Source of the DNA: Planctomycetota bacterium | GTDB taxonomy: Bacteria > Planctomycetota > UBA1135 > JADKAF01 | Reading direction: 5' to 3' | NCBI GenBank assembly: GCA_016793245.1 | Contig: JAEUHW010000162.1 | Location: 1-58,372 of the forward strand | Length of the DNA: 58,372 nt | Shown here: one piece after another, positions 26,229-35,283 of the stretch | Position numbering within the stretch: position 1 is the stretch's first letter | How the letters are laid out: each line of letters begins with the position of its first letter | Position numbers and translations under genes: made by a program | Notes under the pieces: generated by a model | What the model saw: the letters and a program-made list of their open reading frames with translations, nothing else | The model's database searches: none | What the model was told of the DNA's origin: nothing

Positions 26229-27006
26229 GCCGCTCGCGCCGGGGACGCACTCGTTCGCGAACGAGCCCGAGCTCCTCGAGGCGATCTCCGAGCTGCGCGC
26301 GGCCTGCGCGCGAGCGAAGAAGATCGCCGTGATGATCGGCGCGGGAGCTTCCGCGGAAGTAGGCGTGCCGACCTTCCGCGGCGCGGGCGGGCTCTGGAAT
26401 GGTCTCCGCGCGGAAGACCTCGCGACGCCCGAGGCCTTCGCGCGCGATCCGCTGCGCGTCTCGACTTGGTATGCCGAGCGCCGAGCGAAGCTCGCGGCGA
26501 TCGAGCCTGGCCCGGCGCACTTCGCGCTGGCGGCGCTGGAACGAGCGGTGACGGCGCGCGGCGGCCGCTTCTTGCTGATCAGCCAGAACGTCGATGGGCT
26601 GCATCGCCGCGCCGGCATCTCGTCCTACGTCGATCTCCACGGCACCTTGCTGTTCGATCGCTGCACGCGCTGCGCGCGCGAGCACGCCGTGGAGTTCGGC
26701 TCGACGCGCGAGCTTCCGCCGCGCTGCGCGGCGTGCGGCGCGCTCGAGCGCCCCGCGGTGGTCTGGTTCGGCGAGGCGCTCTCGCCGCAGGACTGGGAGC
26801 GCGCGACGGCCGCCGCGAGCGCGAGCGAGCTCTTCCTCGCCGTCGGCACTTCCGCTGTCGTCGAGCCGGCGGCATCCTTGGCGCGCCTCGCCGTCGCGCA
26901 TGGCGCGCGCTTCTTCGAGCTGAACCTCGAGGACACGCCGAACAGCGCCAGCGCGCAGCGCACGCTGCGCGCCCCCGCGGGAGTCGTCCTGCCGTTGCTC
27001 CTCTGA
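26221..27006 (+). CDS. cobB: Sirtuin-type NAD-dependent protein deacylase (CobB/SIRT5-like)
   Basis: This enzyme removes acetyl or succinyl groups from lysine using NAD; it is cytoplasmic, 261 residues. Motifs seen are MIGAGASAEVGVPTFRG (NAD site), QNVDGLHRRAG, catalytic His140 in LHGTLLF, four zinc ligands Cys148, Cys151, Cys169 and Cys172, VVWFGEAL and AVGTSAVVEPAA. Tyr84 and Arg87 in STWYAERR match the Tyr-x-x-Arg pair that marks class III sirtuins acting on acidic acyl groups. The GTG at 26221 overlaps the preceding gene by 8 bases and gives a complete N-terminus, so it belongs to the sigma/anti-sigma transcription unit. Its stop codon is the start of repeat copy B. Confidence 0.93.
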   Translation: MAEPLAPGTHSFANEPELLEAISELRAACARAKKIAVMIGAGASAEVGVPTFRGAGGLWNGLRAEDLATPEAFARDPLRVSTWYAERRAKLAAIEPGPAHFALAALERAVTARGGRFLLISQNVDGLHRRAGISSYVDLHGTLLFDRCTRCAREHAVEFGSTRELPPRCAACGALERPAVVWFGEALSPQDWERATAAASASELFLAVGTSAVVEPAASLARLAVAHGARFFELNLEDTPNSASAQRTLRAPAGVVLPLLL

Positions 27007-27153
27007 GAGGCTGAGCAGAGATCGATGATACAGCCACTCGGATTCTTGCTGGCGCAGCGCCTCATGGTGCCGCAGCGATGCTTGCTGGCGCATCGCCTGA
27101 CGGCGATGCAGCCCGTTCGTGAGCGATTCTCGCTCACTCTCTGAGCTCTCGCC
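27004..27153 (+). repeat. Stop-codon-anchored intergenic repeat, copy B
   Basis: It begins TGAGAGGCTGAG (27004-27015), the first TGA being the sirtuin stop, and shares GAGATCGATG with copy A. Two modules starting TTGCTGGCGCA follow at 27046 and 27082. The second folds perfectly: GCATCGCC (27090-27097), loop TGAC, GGCGATGC (27102-27109). The end holds an 8-bp hairpin, GTGAGCGA (27119-27126), loop TTC, TCGCTCAC (27130-27137). It fills the gap up to the MFS gene. Confidence 0.7.
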
Positions 27154-28422
27154 TTGAGCGAACCGGATCTCTCGCAGTTCCGCCGTACCTACCGCGCGAC
27201 CTACGCCGCTTGCCTCGCCACGGCGATCGGCATGACGGCGTTCGTGCCGTTCCTCAAGTTCAACTTGGAGGCGCTCGGTGTCCGTCGCGACGATGGCTCG
27301 CTCGAGCTCTGGACCGGGCTCGTCACGGGAGCTGCTCCGCTCACGGCGGCGTTCTCCGGCGCGTTGTGGGGAGCGATCGGCGATCGCATCGGCCGACGCT
27401 TGATGATGTTGCGTGCGCTGCTCGGCATCGTCGTCTTCGTCGGGCTCTGCAGCTTCGCGACGCAGCCGTGGCATCTGCTCGTGCTGCGGCTGCTGCAGGG
27501 GCTCTTCTCCGGCTACGTGGCGCCAGCGCTGACGCTCGTCTCGGTGAGCGCGCCCGAAGGCCAGCAGTCGAGCGCGGTCGCGGGGATCCAGGGCTCGATG
27601 GCGCTCGGCTTCTGTTTCGGGCCGCTGCTCGGCGAAGTCGTGAGGCGCTCGGGGGCGCCCGAGTCGATCTTCTGGTTCACCAGCGCTCTCGCCGCGCTGT
27701 CCTTGCTCGCGGTGCTCGCGTTCGTGCCGCGCGATCGCCCGCACGAAGAACGCCGCGCCGCGGGGAGCGAGCCGCCGCCGAGCGCGCTCGGCGAGCTCCG
27801 GCGCTGGTTCGCGACGGCGCACGTGCCGCAGCTGCTGGCCGCGGTGTTCGCCGTGCGCTTCGCCTTCGCCGCGGCGAACGCGATGGTGGCGATCTTCGTC
27901 GCGCACGAGCTGCGCGGCCTCGATCCGGCGTGGGAGGGCTTCGTCGTCGCGGCGGCGTTCACAGGGCCTCACGCGATCGGCGTCGTCACGGTGAAGCGCT
28001 GGAGCGCCGTCGGCGATCGCATCGGTCCGCGCCGCTCGCTCGGGATCTGCGCGCTCGGTGCGGGCGCGTTCCTCGCGCCGCAAGCGTGGAGTTCCGATGC
28101 CGTGGTCTTCCTCGTGCTGGTGACGCTGAGCGGCTTCTTCTACGCGGGCGTCATGCCGCTCGCGTACGCCGAAGCGGGGCGCCTCAGCACGCGCAGCGCG
28201 CGCGGCAGCAGCTTCGGGCTGCTCTTCTCCTCGCTCACCTTGGCGCTCGCGCTGGGGCCGTTCTTCGGCGGCGGACTCGCGGAGCTCGCGGGCTCCGTGC
28301 GGCCGCTCTTCCCGGTGACCGGCGCGATCTGCCTGGCCTCCGGAGCGCTGCTGCTCGCGCGCCGCGGTGGCGTCCCTGCAGCGCAGCCGGGCGGCGTTGA
28401 GGGGCGCGAGCGCGCCTGCTAG
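27154..28422 (+). CDS. MFS transporter (drug/sugar exporter type)
   Basis: This inner-membrane secondary transporter has 422 residues and twelve predicted helices. The N-terminal half has motif A between TM2 and TM3 (GALWGAIGDRIGRRLMM) and RLLQGLFSGYVAPALTLV in TM4; a long loop (about residues 190-220) separates the halves. GIQGSMALGFCFGPLLGE resembles motif C of antiporters, suggesting export. The substrate is unknown. The TTG start directly follows repeat copy B and lies in GCCTTGAGC, the same context as the next gene's TTG start; the ribosome site is weak. Cotranscription with the upstream sirtuin is possible but would have to cross the repeat. Confidence 0.88.
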   Translation: MSEPDLSQFRRTYRATYAACLATAIGMTAFVPFLKFNLEALGVRRDDGSLELWTGLVTGAAPLTAAFSGALWGAIGDRIGRRLMMLRALLGIVVFVGLCSFATQPWHLLVLRLLQGLFSGYVAPALTLVSVSAPEGQQSSAVAGIQGSMALGFCFGPLLGEVVRRSGAPESIFWFTSALAALSLLAVLAFVPRDRPHEERRAAGSEPPPSALGELRRWFATAHVPQLLAAVFAVRFAFAAANAMVAIFVAHELRGLDPAWEGFVVAAAFTGPHAIGVVTVKRWSAVGDRIGPRRSLGICALGAGAFLAPQAWSSDAVVFLVLVTLSGFFYAGVMPLAYAEAGRLSTRSARGSSFGLLFSSLTLALALGPFFGGGLAELAGSVRPLFPVTGAICLASGALLLARRGGVPAAQPGGVEGRERAC

Positions 28423-28425
28423 GTT
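28397..28425 (+). promoter_or_regulatory. Candidate sigma70-type promoter for the 28455 gene
   Basis: TTGAGG (28397-28402), a 17-base spacer and TAGGTT (28420-28425) overlap the end of the MFS gene. The expected transcript start is about 28432, just before the TTG at 28455. Confidence 0.45.
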
Positions 28426-28454
28426 CTGCGGCCCCGCAGCCCCGGAGCCCCGCC

Positions 28455-29147
28455 TTGAGCTCTCGCCCCCTCCGCGTCTACTTGGTCGGCGCGCATTCGA
28501 CCGGCAAGACCACCCTCTCGCGCTGGATCCGCGATGCCTATGGCTTGCCGATGCTGAGCGAGGTCGCGCGCACGGTGCTGGCGGAGCTCGAGATGGACCT
28601 CGATAGCCTCCGCGCGAACCTCGACGCCGTCGATCGCTATCAGAGCGAGGTGTTCCATCGGCAGGTGAGCCTCGAGCGCAGCGTGGGCGGGGGCTTCGTC
28701 AGCGATCGCGCGTTCTGCAATCTGGCCTACGCCGCGCAGCATTCGACGATCCTCGCGCGTCTCGTGCGCGGCCCCGAGTTCGAGAGCTACATGCGCTGGG
28801 TGAGCGGGGGCCTCGTCTTCTTCGTGCGTCCGCACCGCGAGCTCGTCTGCGCCGACGGCGTGCGCGCGGGGCTCGACTATGAAGAGATCATGGCCATCGA
28901 CGGCATGGTGAAGCTGCTGCTCGAGATGCATGCGATACCCTATGTCCCGATCGCCAGCCTCTCGATGCAGGAGCGGGTGCGCACGATCCGCGCCCTCGTC
29001 GATTCGCGTCTGCGCGAGCTGCAGGCGGTCGAGCGGGCGGACGCTCTCGCGCGGGGCCGGCGCGTCGGTGGCCTGGACATCCCGTCGGCCGAGGAGATCG
29101 AGCGGCGCGCGGCGGGGCCGAACGGCCTGGGGGCCGGCGGGCTCTGA
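28455..29147 (+). CDS. P-loop NTPase, NadR-like kinase family
   Basis: This is a 230-residue cytoplasmic protein. The Walker A motif is VGAHSTGKTTL at residues 10-20, followed by LSEVARTVL. A Walker-B-like FVSDRAFCNLAYAA lies near 76-89, where NadR-type kinases have a DRS/T motif. GLVFFVRPHRELV and the ADGVRAGLDYEEI loop also fit the AAA_28/NadR ribosylnicotinamide-kinase-like group. No DNA-binding or adenylyltransferase domain is fused, unlike NadR proper, so the substrate is uncertain. The C-terminal 45 residues look helical. The TTG start lies 23 bases after a predicted transcript start. Confidence 0.8.
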   Translation: MSSRPLRVYLVGAHSTGKTTLSRWIRDAYGLPMLSEVARTVLAELEMDLDSLRANLDAVDRYQSEVFHRQVSLERSVGGGFVSDRAFCNLAYAAQHSTILARLVRGPEFESYMRWVSGGLVFFVRPHRELVCADGVRAGLDYEEIMAIDGMVKLLLEMHAIPYVPIASLSMQERVRTIRALVDSRLRELQAVERADALARGRRVGGLDIPSAEEIERRAAGPNGLGAGGL

Positions 29148-29163
29148 TCTCGGGATCGCGGCG

Positions 29164-29193
29164 TTGTGCCTCCAGGCCAGGGGGCGCTACTTT
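29164..29193 (+). promoter_or_regulatory. Candidate sigma70-type promoter for the FG-GAP gene
   Basis: TTGTGC (29164-29169), an 18-base spacer and TACTTT (29188-29193). It overlaps an upstream TTG start at 29192 and so favours the ATG at 29228. Confidence 0.4.
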
Positions 29194-29227
29194 GGGGGCC
29201 CACCCCGACCTGGTTCCCGGCTCCGGC

Positions 29228-31840
29228 ATGTCGCTCCGCTTCCGCCTCTTCTCGGCCTTCGCGCTCGGCGCGGCGATCCTGCCCTCGGCGCTCGAAGCCC
29301 AGATCGGCTCTTCGGCCATCGGAGCGGTCGCGCCTCGCTTCGACCTCGCGGGGTGGCGCCTTCCGGCCGATGGTCTCACCGTCTCGTCCTGGGCGGAGAT
29401 CGACCTCGACCGGGACGGAACGAACGAGCTCTTCGTCGGCGCGCACGATCGACCCGCGAAGCTGTGGCGCCGCGAGCAAGGCGTCTTCGTCGAGGATCTC
29501 GGGGCCTTGCCCGGAGCGCTGAGCGACGTCACGCAGGCCATCGCGGCGGACTTCGATGGCGACGGTTACACGGATCTCTTCCTCGGGCGCGCGCCCAGCG
29601 GACCGTTCGCCTGGCCCGGCGATGATCCCTCCGCGGGCTGGGATCGGCTGTGGATGAACCGCGCCGCAGGGGGCCGTCGCGTGCTCGTCGAGGCGACATG
29701 GACGACGGGCTACGGGATCTTCGATCTGCTCGTGCTTCCGTCCCTCGCCAATCTGCCGCACTTCCCGCTGCTCCCGCGCTTCCCCGTCATCGACTTCGAC
29801 GAGCTGCGCTACACGCACGGCGTCCTCGCGCGCGACTTCGATGGCGACGGCGATCTCGACCTAGCCCTCGCGCACGGCGGCTGGGATCCGCTCGCGCGGC
29901 GCGGCGTCGAGATCGAGCCGCTCGTGCTCCCGATGCCCTGCGCCATCTACTTCAACGTCGGTGACACGAACGGCGACGGCTTCCCGAACTTCGTCGATGC
30001 CGAGGTACTGCTGCACGATGATCCGGACACGCCGGCGATCGAGCCCGCGGGAGTGCTCGCGTCTTCGATCACCGCGAGCGACTTCGACGGCGATGGCGAT
30101 CTCGATCTCTTCCTCGGCGTGATGGCGAGCGACACCGGCCTGCACTTCGGCAACGTCGCTTCGGGGGCGCCGAATCGCTACTACGAAGCGCTTCGAGACA
30201 CCGCGGGTCGCCCGCGCTGGGTGAACCGGAGCTTGCGCGTGCTCGGTCCGCAGTCGCCGAGGGAAGAGACGCGCGCCGTGCTGGCGCTGCCGCTCGACGC
30301 CAGCGGTGAAGTTCAGCTCCTCACCTTCAGCTTCCAGGATGCGCGTTCGATCGGCGGCGCGTGGCATCGCCACCGCGTGCTGCGCTTCGATCGCACCCTG
30401 CGTCGCTTCGTCGAGCGGTTGGGGGCGTTCGCGGGAGCGACGACGAGCGCGGACGAGCTCTGCGCTTCGGTGACGCCCGTCGATCTCGACGGCGACGGCG
30501 ATCTCGACTTCGTCTGCGGCGGTCCGCGCGTGGTGCAGATCGAGAATCGCGGCGGGGTGTTCACGCGCGTCGCTTCGAGCGTGCTCGAGGCGCGCTACGA
30601 GGCGACGGTCGCATGGCCGCTCGGCGCCGATCGAGATGGCGATGGTCTTGCCGATCGCGGACGCGCGCCGGAGGCGCTGCTCGTCGGCGCGCTGCGCGAC
30701 CAGCCGCGTTGGCTGGTATCGATTCGAGGTTCTCTCGAGGACGAAACCGCGCCGGGGTTGCCCATCGATCTCGGGCTCACTCTCGAGACGATCGCCGTGG
30801 ATCTCACGGGAGATGCGCGGGCCGAGGTCGTGCTCCTGAAGGAGAACGGAGAGCTGCGCCTCTGGCGCGCGCTCGACGACGCGCGTTTCCGCGACGAGAC
30901 CGGAACGCTGCCTAGCGCGCCGCAACGCTGGATCGCCGTCGAGGCTTGGGATGTCGATGGCCAGAACGGCCCGGACCTCGTCCTCGTCGATGCGCGCGGA
31001 GCGCATGCTTGGTGGAGCAACGATGGCAGCGGCCGCTTCTCGGCGCAGGCGGCGCCTCTCGATTCGTCGGGGCGCGAGCTGCGCGCCGCGAGGATCCTCG
31101 GTGCGGACTTCGATGGCGACGGGCTCCGGGATGTGATCGTCTTGCGCGAAGCCCTCGATGGAGGACCGATCGCGCCGCTGCGCTGGAACGGGACGGGGAC
31201 GAGCTTCGTCGACGCGCTTGCCGCGATGCCGAGCGGTGCGGCGAGCCGCAGCTCGCTGGGCGCGGCGCTCGACGCCGATGGAGATGGACGCAGCGAGGTG
31301 CTGCTGTGGAACCAGCACGGCTTTCCGGAGCTCTGGCGTGCGTTGCCCGGAGGCGTTCATCAACGCATCGCGGGGAGCCTGCCTGCGACCGCCATCGGCG
31401 TCGGCAGCATCGCGAGCACGGACCTCAACGCCGATGGGGTCCCCGATCTCTATCTCGCTGCGGGAGATGCGCACTTGGCTCAAGATCGCCTGTGGCTATC
31501 GGAGTCGAGTGCGGGCGCCTTCCCTCGCTGGCGCGACGCGAACGCACACCCTCTGCTCACGGTCGGAGCCAGCACCGGCACGCGGCGCGCGTCGGCGCGC
31601 TTCGCCGATCTCGACGGGGACGGACTCCTCGACTTCGCGGTGGGCCGGGAAGGCGGCAGCTCCTGCTTCCATCGCCAGCTCCCGCGCGGGGGCTGGAGCG
31701 CTCCCGAGCCCTTCCCGGATCTGCGCGCTTGGAACGGCCGAGGCTGGGCGGCGTTCGATCAGAACGGCGACGGCCTGCTCGAGCTCTGGATCTTCGGAGC
31801 GACCCAGACTCGTTCCTATCGACATCGCTCGACGCGCTGA
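29228..31840 (+). CDS. Secreted FG-GAP/VCBS repeat protein
   Basis: This exported protein of 870 residues has a signal peptide (MSLRFRLFSAFALGAAILPSALEAQ) and a beta-propeller built from at least ten FG-GAP repeats. Each repeat has a calcium-type loop such as DFDGDGYTDLFLG, DFDGDGDLDLALA, DTNGDGFPNFVDA, DLDGDGDLDFVCG, DADGDGRSEVLLW or DQNGDGLLELWIF. Proteins of this type occur on the cell surface or outside the cell and may bind ligands or carbohydrates; no catalytic motif is seen. The ATG at 29228 places the signal peptide at the N-terminus; the frame extends 12 codons further to a TTG. The gene ends 136 bases from the convergent TPR gene, with a strong hairpin between. Confidence 0.9.
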   Translation: MSLRFRLFSAFALGAAILPSALEAQIGSSAIGAVAPRFDLAGWRLPADGLTVSSWAEIDLDRDGTNELFVGAHDRPAKLWRREQGVFVEDLGALPGALSDVTQAIAADFDGDGYTDLFLGRAPSGPFAWPGDDPSAGWDRLWMNRAAGGRRVLVEATWTTGYGIFDLLVLPSLANLPHFPLLPRFPVIDFDELRYTHGVLARDFDGDGDLDLALAHGGWDPLARRGVEIEPLVLPMPCAIYFNVGDTNGDGFPNFVDAEVLLHDDPDTPAIEPAGVLASSITASDFDGDGDLDLFLGVMASDTGLHFGNVASGAPNRYYEALRDTAGRPRWVNRSLRVLGPQSPREETRAVLALPLDASGEVQLLTFSFQDARSIGGAWHRHRVLRFDRTLRRFVERLGAFAGATTSADELCASVTPVDLDGDGDLDFVCGGPRVVQIENRGGVFTRVASSVLEARYEATVAWPLGADRDGDGLADRGRAPEALLVGALRDQPRWLVSIRGSLEDETAPGLPIDLGLTLETIAVDLTGDARAEVVLLKENGELRLWRALDDARFRDETGTLPSAPQRWIAVEAWDVDGQNGPDLVLVDARGAHAWWSNDGSGRFSAQAAPLDSSGRELRAARILGADFDGDGLRDVIVLREALDGGPIAPLRWNGTGTSFVDALAAMPSGAASRSSLGAALDADGDGRSEVLLWNQHGFPELWRALPGGVHQRIAGSLPATAIGVGSIASTDLNADGVPDLYLAAGDAHLAQDRLWLSESSAGAFPRWRDANAHPLLTVGASTGTRRASARFADLDGDGLLDFAVGREGGSSCFHRQLPRGGWSAPEPFPDLRAWNGRGWAAFDQNGDGLLELWIFGATQTRSYRHRSTR

Positions 31841-31873
31841 GGCGCAGCGTGGCATCGAGCGACTCTTCGCGCT

Positions 31874-31908
31874 CCGAGCCTGTCGGAGCGTTTCTCCGAC
31901 AGGCTCGG
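31874..31908. terminator. Dispersed palindrome, copy 1: bidirectional terminator
   Basis: The perfect 15-bp stem is 31874-31888 (core GAGCCTGTCGGAG) and 31894-31908, with loop CGTTT. It sits between the convergent FG-GAP and TPR genes and can serve either. A near-identical element is at 43610-43642. Confidence 0.75.
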
Positions 31909-31975
31909 CGACGTCTGCGAGCCAGACACCCCGCAGGCGTCCGCGCGCTGAGCTCGGTGTTCGATCGACCGGCGC

Positions 31976-33562
31976 TCAGCCGCGCCGACGCTCGCCCTTC
32001 TTCGCGAGGGCGAGGTTGTTGGTCGCGTCGCGCAGCGCGATCTGCACGATCTGCTTCCGTTCGTCGCTGAGATTGCCCTTCGCGAGCTCGGCCTTGGCGC
32101 ATTGGATCGCCTTCTCGTACATCGCGATCGCGCGTGTCATCGCGTCCTTCCGCTCGTAGAGATGGAAGTGGAGGATCAGCGCGGTGTCGTTCAGGAACGC
32201 GGGATCCTCCGGCGAGAGACCCAACGCACGCTCATAGGCGACGATGGAGCGCTCGTAGTCGCGGCTCTCGCGGCAGAAGAACGCGTAGTTGTTCCACTCG
32301 TCCGCGTTCTTGGGCTCGAGGCTCACGACGCAGGCCGCCAGGCCACGGCAGAGATCGAAGCGCGCCTTGGTGTTCATCGTCACGATGAGGAACTGCAGGG
32401 TGGTTTTCAAATTCGCCGGGTCGCCGCCGTTCTGCTGCGCGAATGCCGCGAAACGCTCCGGGCCGCTGTCGCCGATCTTCGCGAAGGCCTCCGCCGCGCG
32501 ATCGTAGTCCTTGAGGTCGTAGGCGCACTTGATGCCGATGTGATACCAGCAATCGGCGTAGCTCGGCTCGTGATCCACGGCGAGCTGGAGCTGCTTCACA
32601 CCCTCGGCGGCTCCGCCTTCCTTGCGGTAGCTCAGATACCAGCCGGCGTAGTAGCGCAGCAGGGATTCCTGCTTCGTCGCACCACCCGGATGGCGCTCGT
32701 CGTAGCCCTTCACCGCGCGCTCGAGCATGACCACGGCTTGATCGCCGAGGCGACCGCTCAAGGCCGCGACGTCCACGGCGCCCGGATCCCGCGCCAGCGC
32801 TTCGGCGTAGTTCCTCGCGGCTTCGTCCGGCTTCCCCGCCCACTCGGCGCAGCGCCCGAGACGCTCCCAGGTCATGGCGGCATCGGGCGTCTTGTTCGTG
32901 CCTTCGACGTAGGCTTCGCGAGCCTTGGCCAGCGCCGCGGTGGCCCCGGCATCGTCTTCGGCTTCCTTGCGATCGAGGAACTGCAGGAAATGCACGTCGC
33001 CCGCGGCGACGTAGCCATCGCCTTCGGTGGGGAAGTTCGAGCGCGCCCAAGTGCTCCAGCGCTGGAGGTTGTCGGCGTCGCGGAGCTCCATGCAGAGCGC
33101 GAGCAGGCGACGCATGCTGGCGAGGTCCTTCCGATCCATCTGCACGATGCGGACCAGGTGATCGCGGAGATCGCCCTTGCGCATGAAGATCGTTCGCTCG
33201 GCGCCCGAACCCTGGGCCAGCTCGGCGATGCGCATGTCGAGCACGGTGACCCAGAGGCGCGGTACCCGGACCTCGGAATGCTCTTCGGCGTCGAGCGCGT
33301 CGAGGAGGTCCATCGCCTCGCTGCTGCGACCCGTCGCGATGCAGCACTCGGCGAGCGCGAAGCGCGTGTCGCGGTTCGCGTCGCGGAGCTTCACGGCCTT
33401 CTCGAGGAGGGCATAGGCCTTCTCGTGTTCGCCGCGTTGCGTCTCGGTTCGCGCGCTCGCGAGCAGGCTCGCGGCGCTCTCGTCCTGGGCGCGAAGATCG
33501 AGCGGAAGAGCGGCGAGCCCGAGCCAGAGCAAGGTGAGGTGGAAGGAGAGTCGAGGCATCAT
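31976..33562 (-). CDS. Secreted TPR-repeat protein
   Basis: This 528-residue protein has a signal peptide (LSFHLTLLWLGLAALPLDLRAQ). Tetratricopeptide-like helix pairs run through the whole length, for example GEHEKAYALLEKAVKLRDAN, KPDEAARNYAEALARDPG and RDYERSIVAYERALGLSPED. TPR arrays bind other proteins; no enzyme domain is seen. Its ATG (33562) overlaps the stop of the upstream TPR gene as ATGA, so the two are made together. An in-frame second ATG follows at once (33559). The frame is open further upstream, but only as antisense-phase sequence of the neighbour. Confidence 0.88.
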   Translation of the reverse strand: MMPRLSFHLTLLWLGLAALPLDLRAQDESAASLLASARTETQRGEHEKAYALLEKAVKLRDANRDTRFALAECCIATGRSSEAMDLLDALDAEEHSEVRVPRLWVTVLDMRIAELAQGSGAERTIFMRKGDLRDHLVRIVQMDRKDLASMRRLLALCMELRDADNLQRWSTWARSNFPTEGDGYVAAGDVHFLQFLDRKEAEDDAGATAALAKAREAYVEGTNKTPDAAMTWERLGRCAEWAGKPDEAARNYAEALARDPGAVDVAALSGRLGDQAVVMLERAVKGYDERHPGGATKQESLLRYYAGWYLSYRKEGGAAEGVKQLQLAVDHEPSYADCWYHIGIKCAYDLKDYDRAAEAFAKIGDSGPERFAAFAQQNGGDPANLKTTLQFLIVTMNTKARFDLCRGLAACVVSLEPKNADEWNNYAFFCRESRDYERSIVAYERALGLSPEDPAFLNDTALILHFHLYERKDAMTRAIAMYEKAIQCAKAELAKGNLSDERKQIVQIALRDATNNLALAKKGERRRG

Positions 33563-35283
33563 CGTTGCGTTTCCTTCGGAGGTTCGGCGAGACGTTGCAG
33601 GTACCAGCGCAGCTCGGGGGCGTGCGCGCGTTCGGGATCGGCGGCGAGGCAAGCGGCGAAGGCCGCTCGCGCCGCCTGCAGATCTCGGCGATGCTCCCAG
33701 TAGAGCTGGCCGAGAAGTTGATTCGCGTCGGCCGCCACTTCGCGCCGCTCCGGCGCGCTCGCGGCGGAAGCCTCTAGCTGTTGCACGATCGTCCGCAGCT
33801 CGCGTTCGGCGTCGTCGACGCACGTCGCTCGCGATGGGCCGGACAGCAGCGGCGCCAGTTGATGGAGTGCGATGGCCACCGCTTCGACACGAAGGCGCAG
33901 CGAGGAGAGCGCGTCCTGGTCTGCGCTGAGCTGAGCGGCTCGGCGGAGCGCGTCGCGACTGCGCTCGAAGAGCGCCAGAGCTCGCGAGGCCTCGCCGTTG
34001 CGTTGGAGGAGAGTGCCCTCGCGCCGCGACCAACCAGCCATGCGCTCCAGCCAGCGTGCGTGATGCGAGCCGAGTCCCTCGGCGAGCTTCAGAGCCGCGA
34101 TCAATAGCTCGGACGCTTGTGCTTCGCGTCCCTCTTCGGCCCAGCGCGTCGTGAGCTGCTCGAGGCCCTCGATCACGCTGCGGTCGAGGACGTCTCCTAC
34201 GCCAGCGAGCTTCGGACTAGCGTGCAACGCGGCCAGCCAGAGGCGCGCGGCCTCCTCGAGTCGGTCGCGCTCGAAGGCGCTCCAAGCCGCGCCCGCGAGC
34301 GCCCGGGCGCGCTCGGCATCGATGCGATCGAAGTCTCCCGTGGAGAAGTCGCGGCAACGCGCGAGCTCCTCGGCGGCGCGCTCATAGGTCGCTTCGGCTT
34401 CGGCGCTGCGGTTCGCGAGTCGCGCGTTCTCGGCGCGTTCGAGCCAGAACCTACCGGCATGCCAGTGCATCGCGCGGCTCGGCGCGCGCTTCGCCAAGTC
34501 TTGGTACGTGCGCGCGAGCGCATCGGGATCGGCGCAAGCACGACCGCAGCGCGCGAGCTCGGCGTGCCAGCTCTCGTCGCCGCCATCCGCGGGGATCTCC
34601 TGTGCCATGCGCTCGAGCGCTTCCGTGCTCCGCCCCAGCATCACGAGGGCGTCGTTGCGAGTGCGCATGGCCTCCGGCGGCATCGGCTTCTCGCGTATGA
34701 GCCCGAACGCCTGACAGCGCAGCGCGAGCTGTGCGGCATCGCGAGCCGGTTGGCTCTGGCCTTGTGCTGCGAGGCGTCGCGCGCGTTGCAGGTGGAAGGT
34801 CGCGAGCTCCTGCGCCGCCGCGGTCGACCCGCCGGACGCGAGAAGCCTCTCGGCTCGCGCGGCATGCTCTAGCGCCTCGGCGTCCCGATGCGCGAGCTCG
34901 CACGCGCGAGCTCGTCCGATCCACGGCCGCGGGTCCTGGGGACGCGCGGCCGCAGCGCGATCGAAGCAGCGCTCGGCCCGAGCGCACGACGCTGCGGTCG
35001 CCATGGCATCTGCCGCCGCGTGGGCGAGGAGCGCTTCCCCGAGGAGCATCTGCACTTCGTAGTCCTTCGCGCCGCTCTGCTCCAGCGACTCGAGCTCCTC
35101 GATGGCGGCCTCGGGGCGCTGCGCGGAGAGCGCCGCGCGCGAGCGATCGATCTGCTCTCGTCGCTCGCGCTGGCGATCTGCGCTGTCGGCGTCGTTCGCA
35201 ATGCCGCACGCCGCTCCGCTCATTCCGCAGAGGATCCAAGCGATCTCGCGGAGCCGCCGACCGCGGCAGAGACGAGGATCCAC
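33559..35283 (-). CDS. TPR-repeat lipoprotein
   Basis: This protein of about 574 residues is rich in Ala, Arg and Glu, with helical repeats such as RPEAAIEELESLEQSGAKD, DAEALEHAARAERLL, RSAEAEATYERAAEELARC and DLQAARAAFAACLAADPERA. From the GTG at 35283 the N-terminus is a basic stretch, a short hydrophobic segment (IAWILCGMSGAAC) and Cys26, which fits a lipoprotein signal. The frame stays open to 35382, but that part is Arg/Ser-rich and unlikely to be translated; no strong ribosome site distinguishes the starts. It is the first gene of a two-gene unit with the TPR protein at 31976, to which it is coupled by ATGA. A scaffold role is probable. Confidence 0.8.
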   Translation of the reverse strand: MDPRLCRGRRLREIAWILCGMSGAACGIANDADSADRQRERREQIDRSRAALSAQRPEAAIEELESLEQSGAKDYEVQMLLGEALLAHAAADAMATAASCARAERCFDRAAAARPQDPRPWIGRARACELAHRDAEALEHAARAERLLASGGSTAAAQELATFHLQRARRLAAQGQSQPARDAAQLALRCQAFGLIREKPMPPEAMRTRNDALVMLGRSTEALERMAQEIPADGGDESWHAELARCGRACADPDALARTYQDLAKRAPSRAMHWHAGRFWLERAENARLANRSAEAEATYERAAEELARCRDFSTGDFDRIDAERARALAGAAWSAFERDRLEEAARLWLAALHASPKLAGVGDVLDRSVIEGLEQLTTRWAEEGREAQASELLIAALKLAEGLGSHHARWLERMAGWSRREGTLLQRNGEASRALALFERSRDALRRAAQLSADQDALSSLRLRVEAVAIALHQLAPLLSGPSRATCVDDAERELRTIVQQLEASAASAPERREVAADANQLLGQLYWEHRRDLQAARAAFAACLAADPERAHAPELRWYLQRLAEPPKETQR

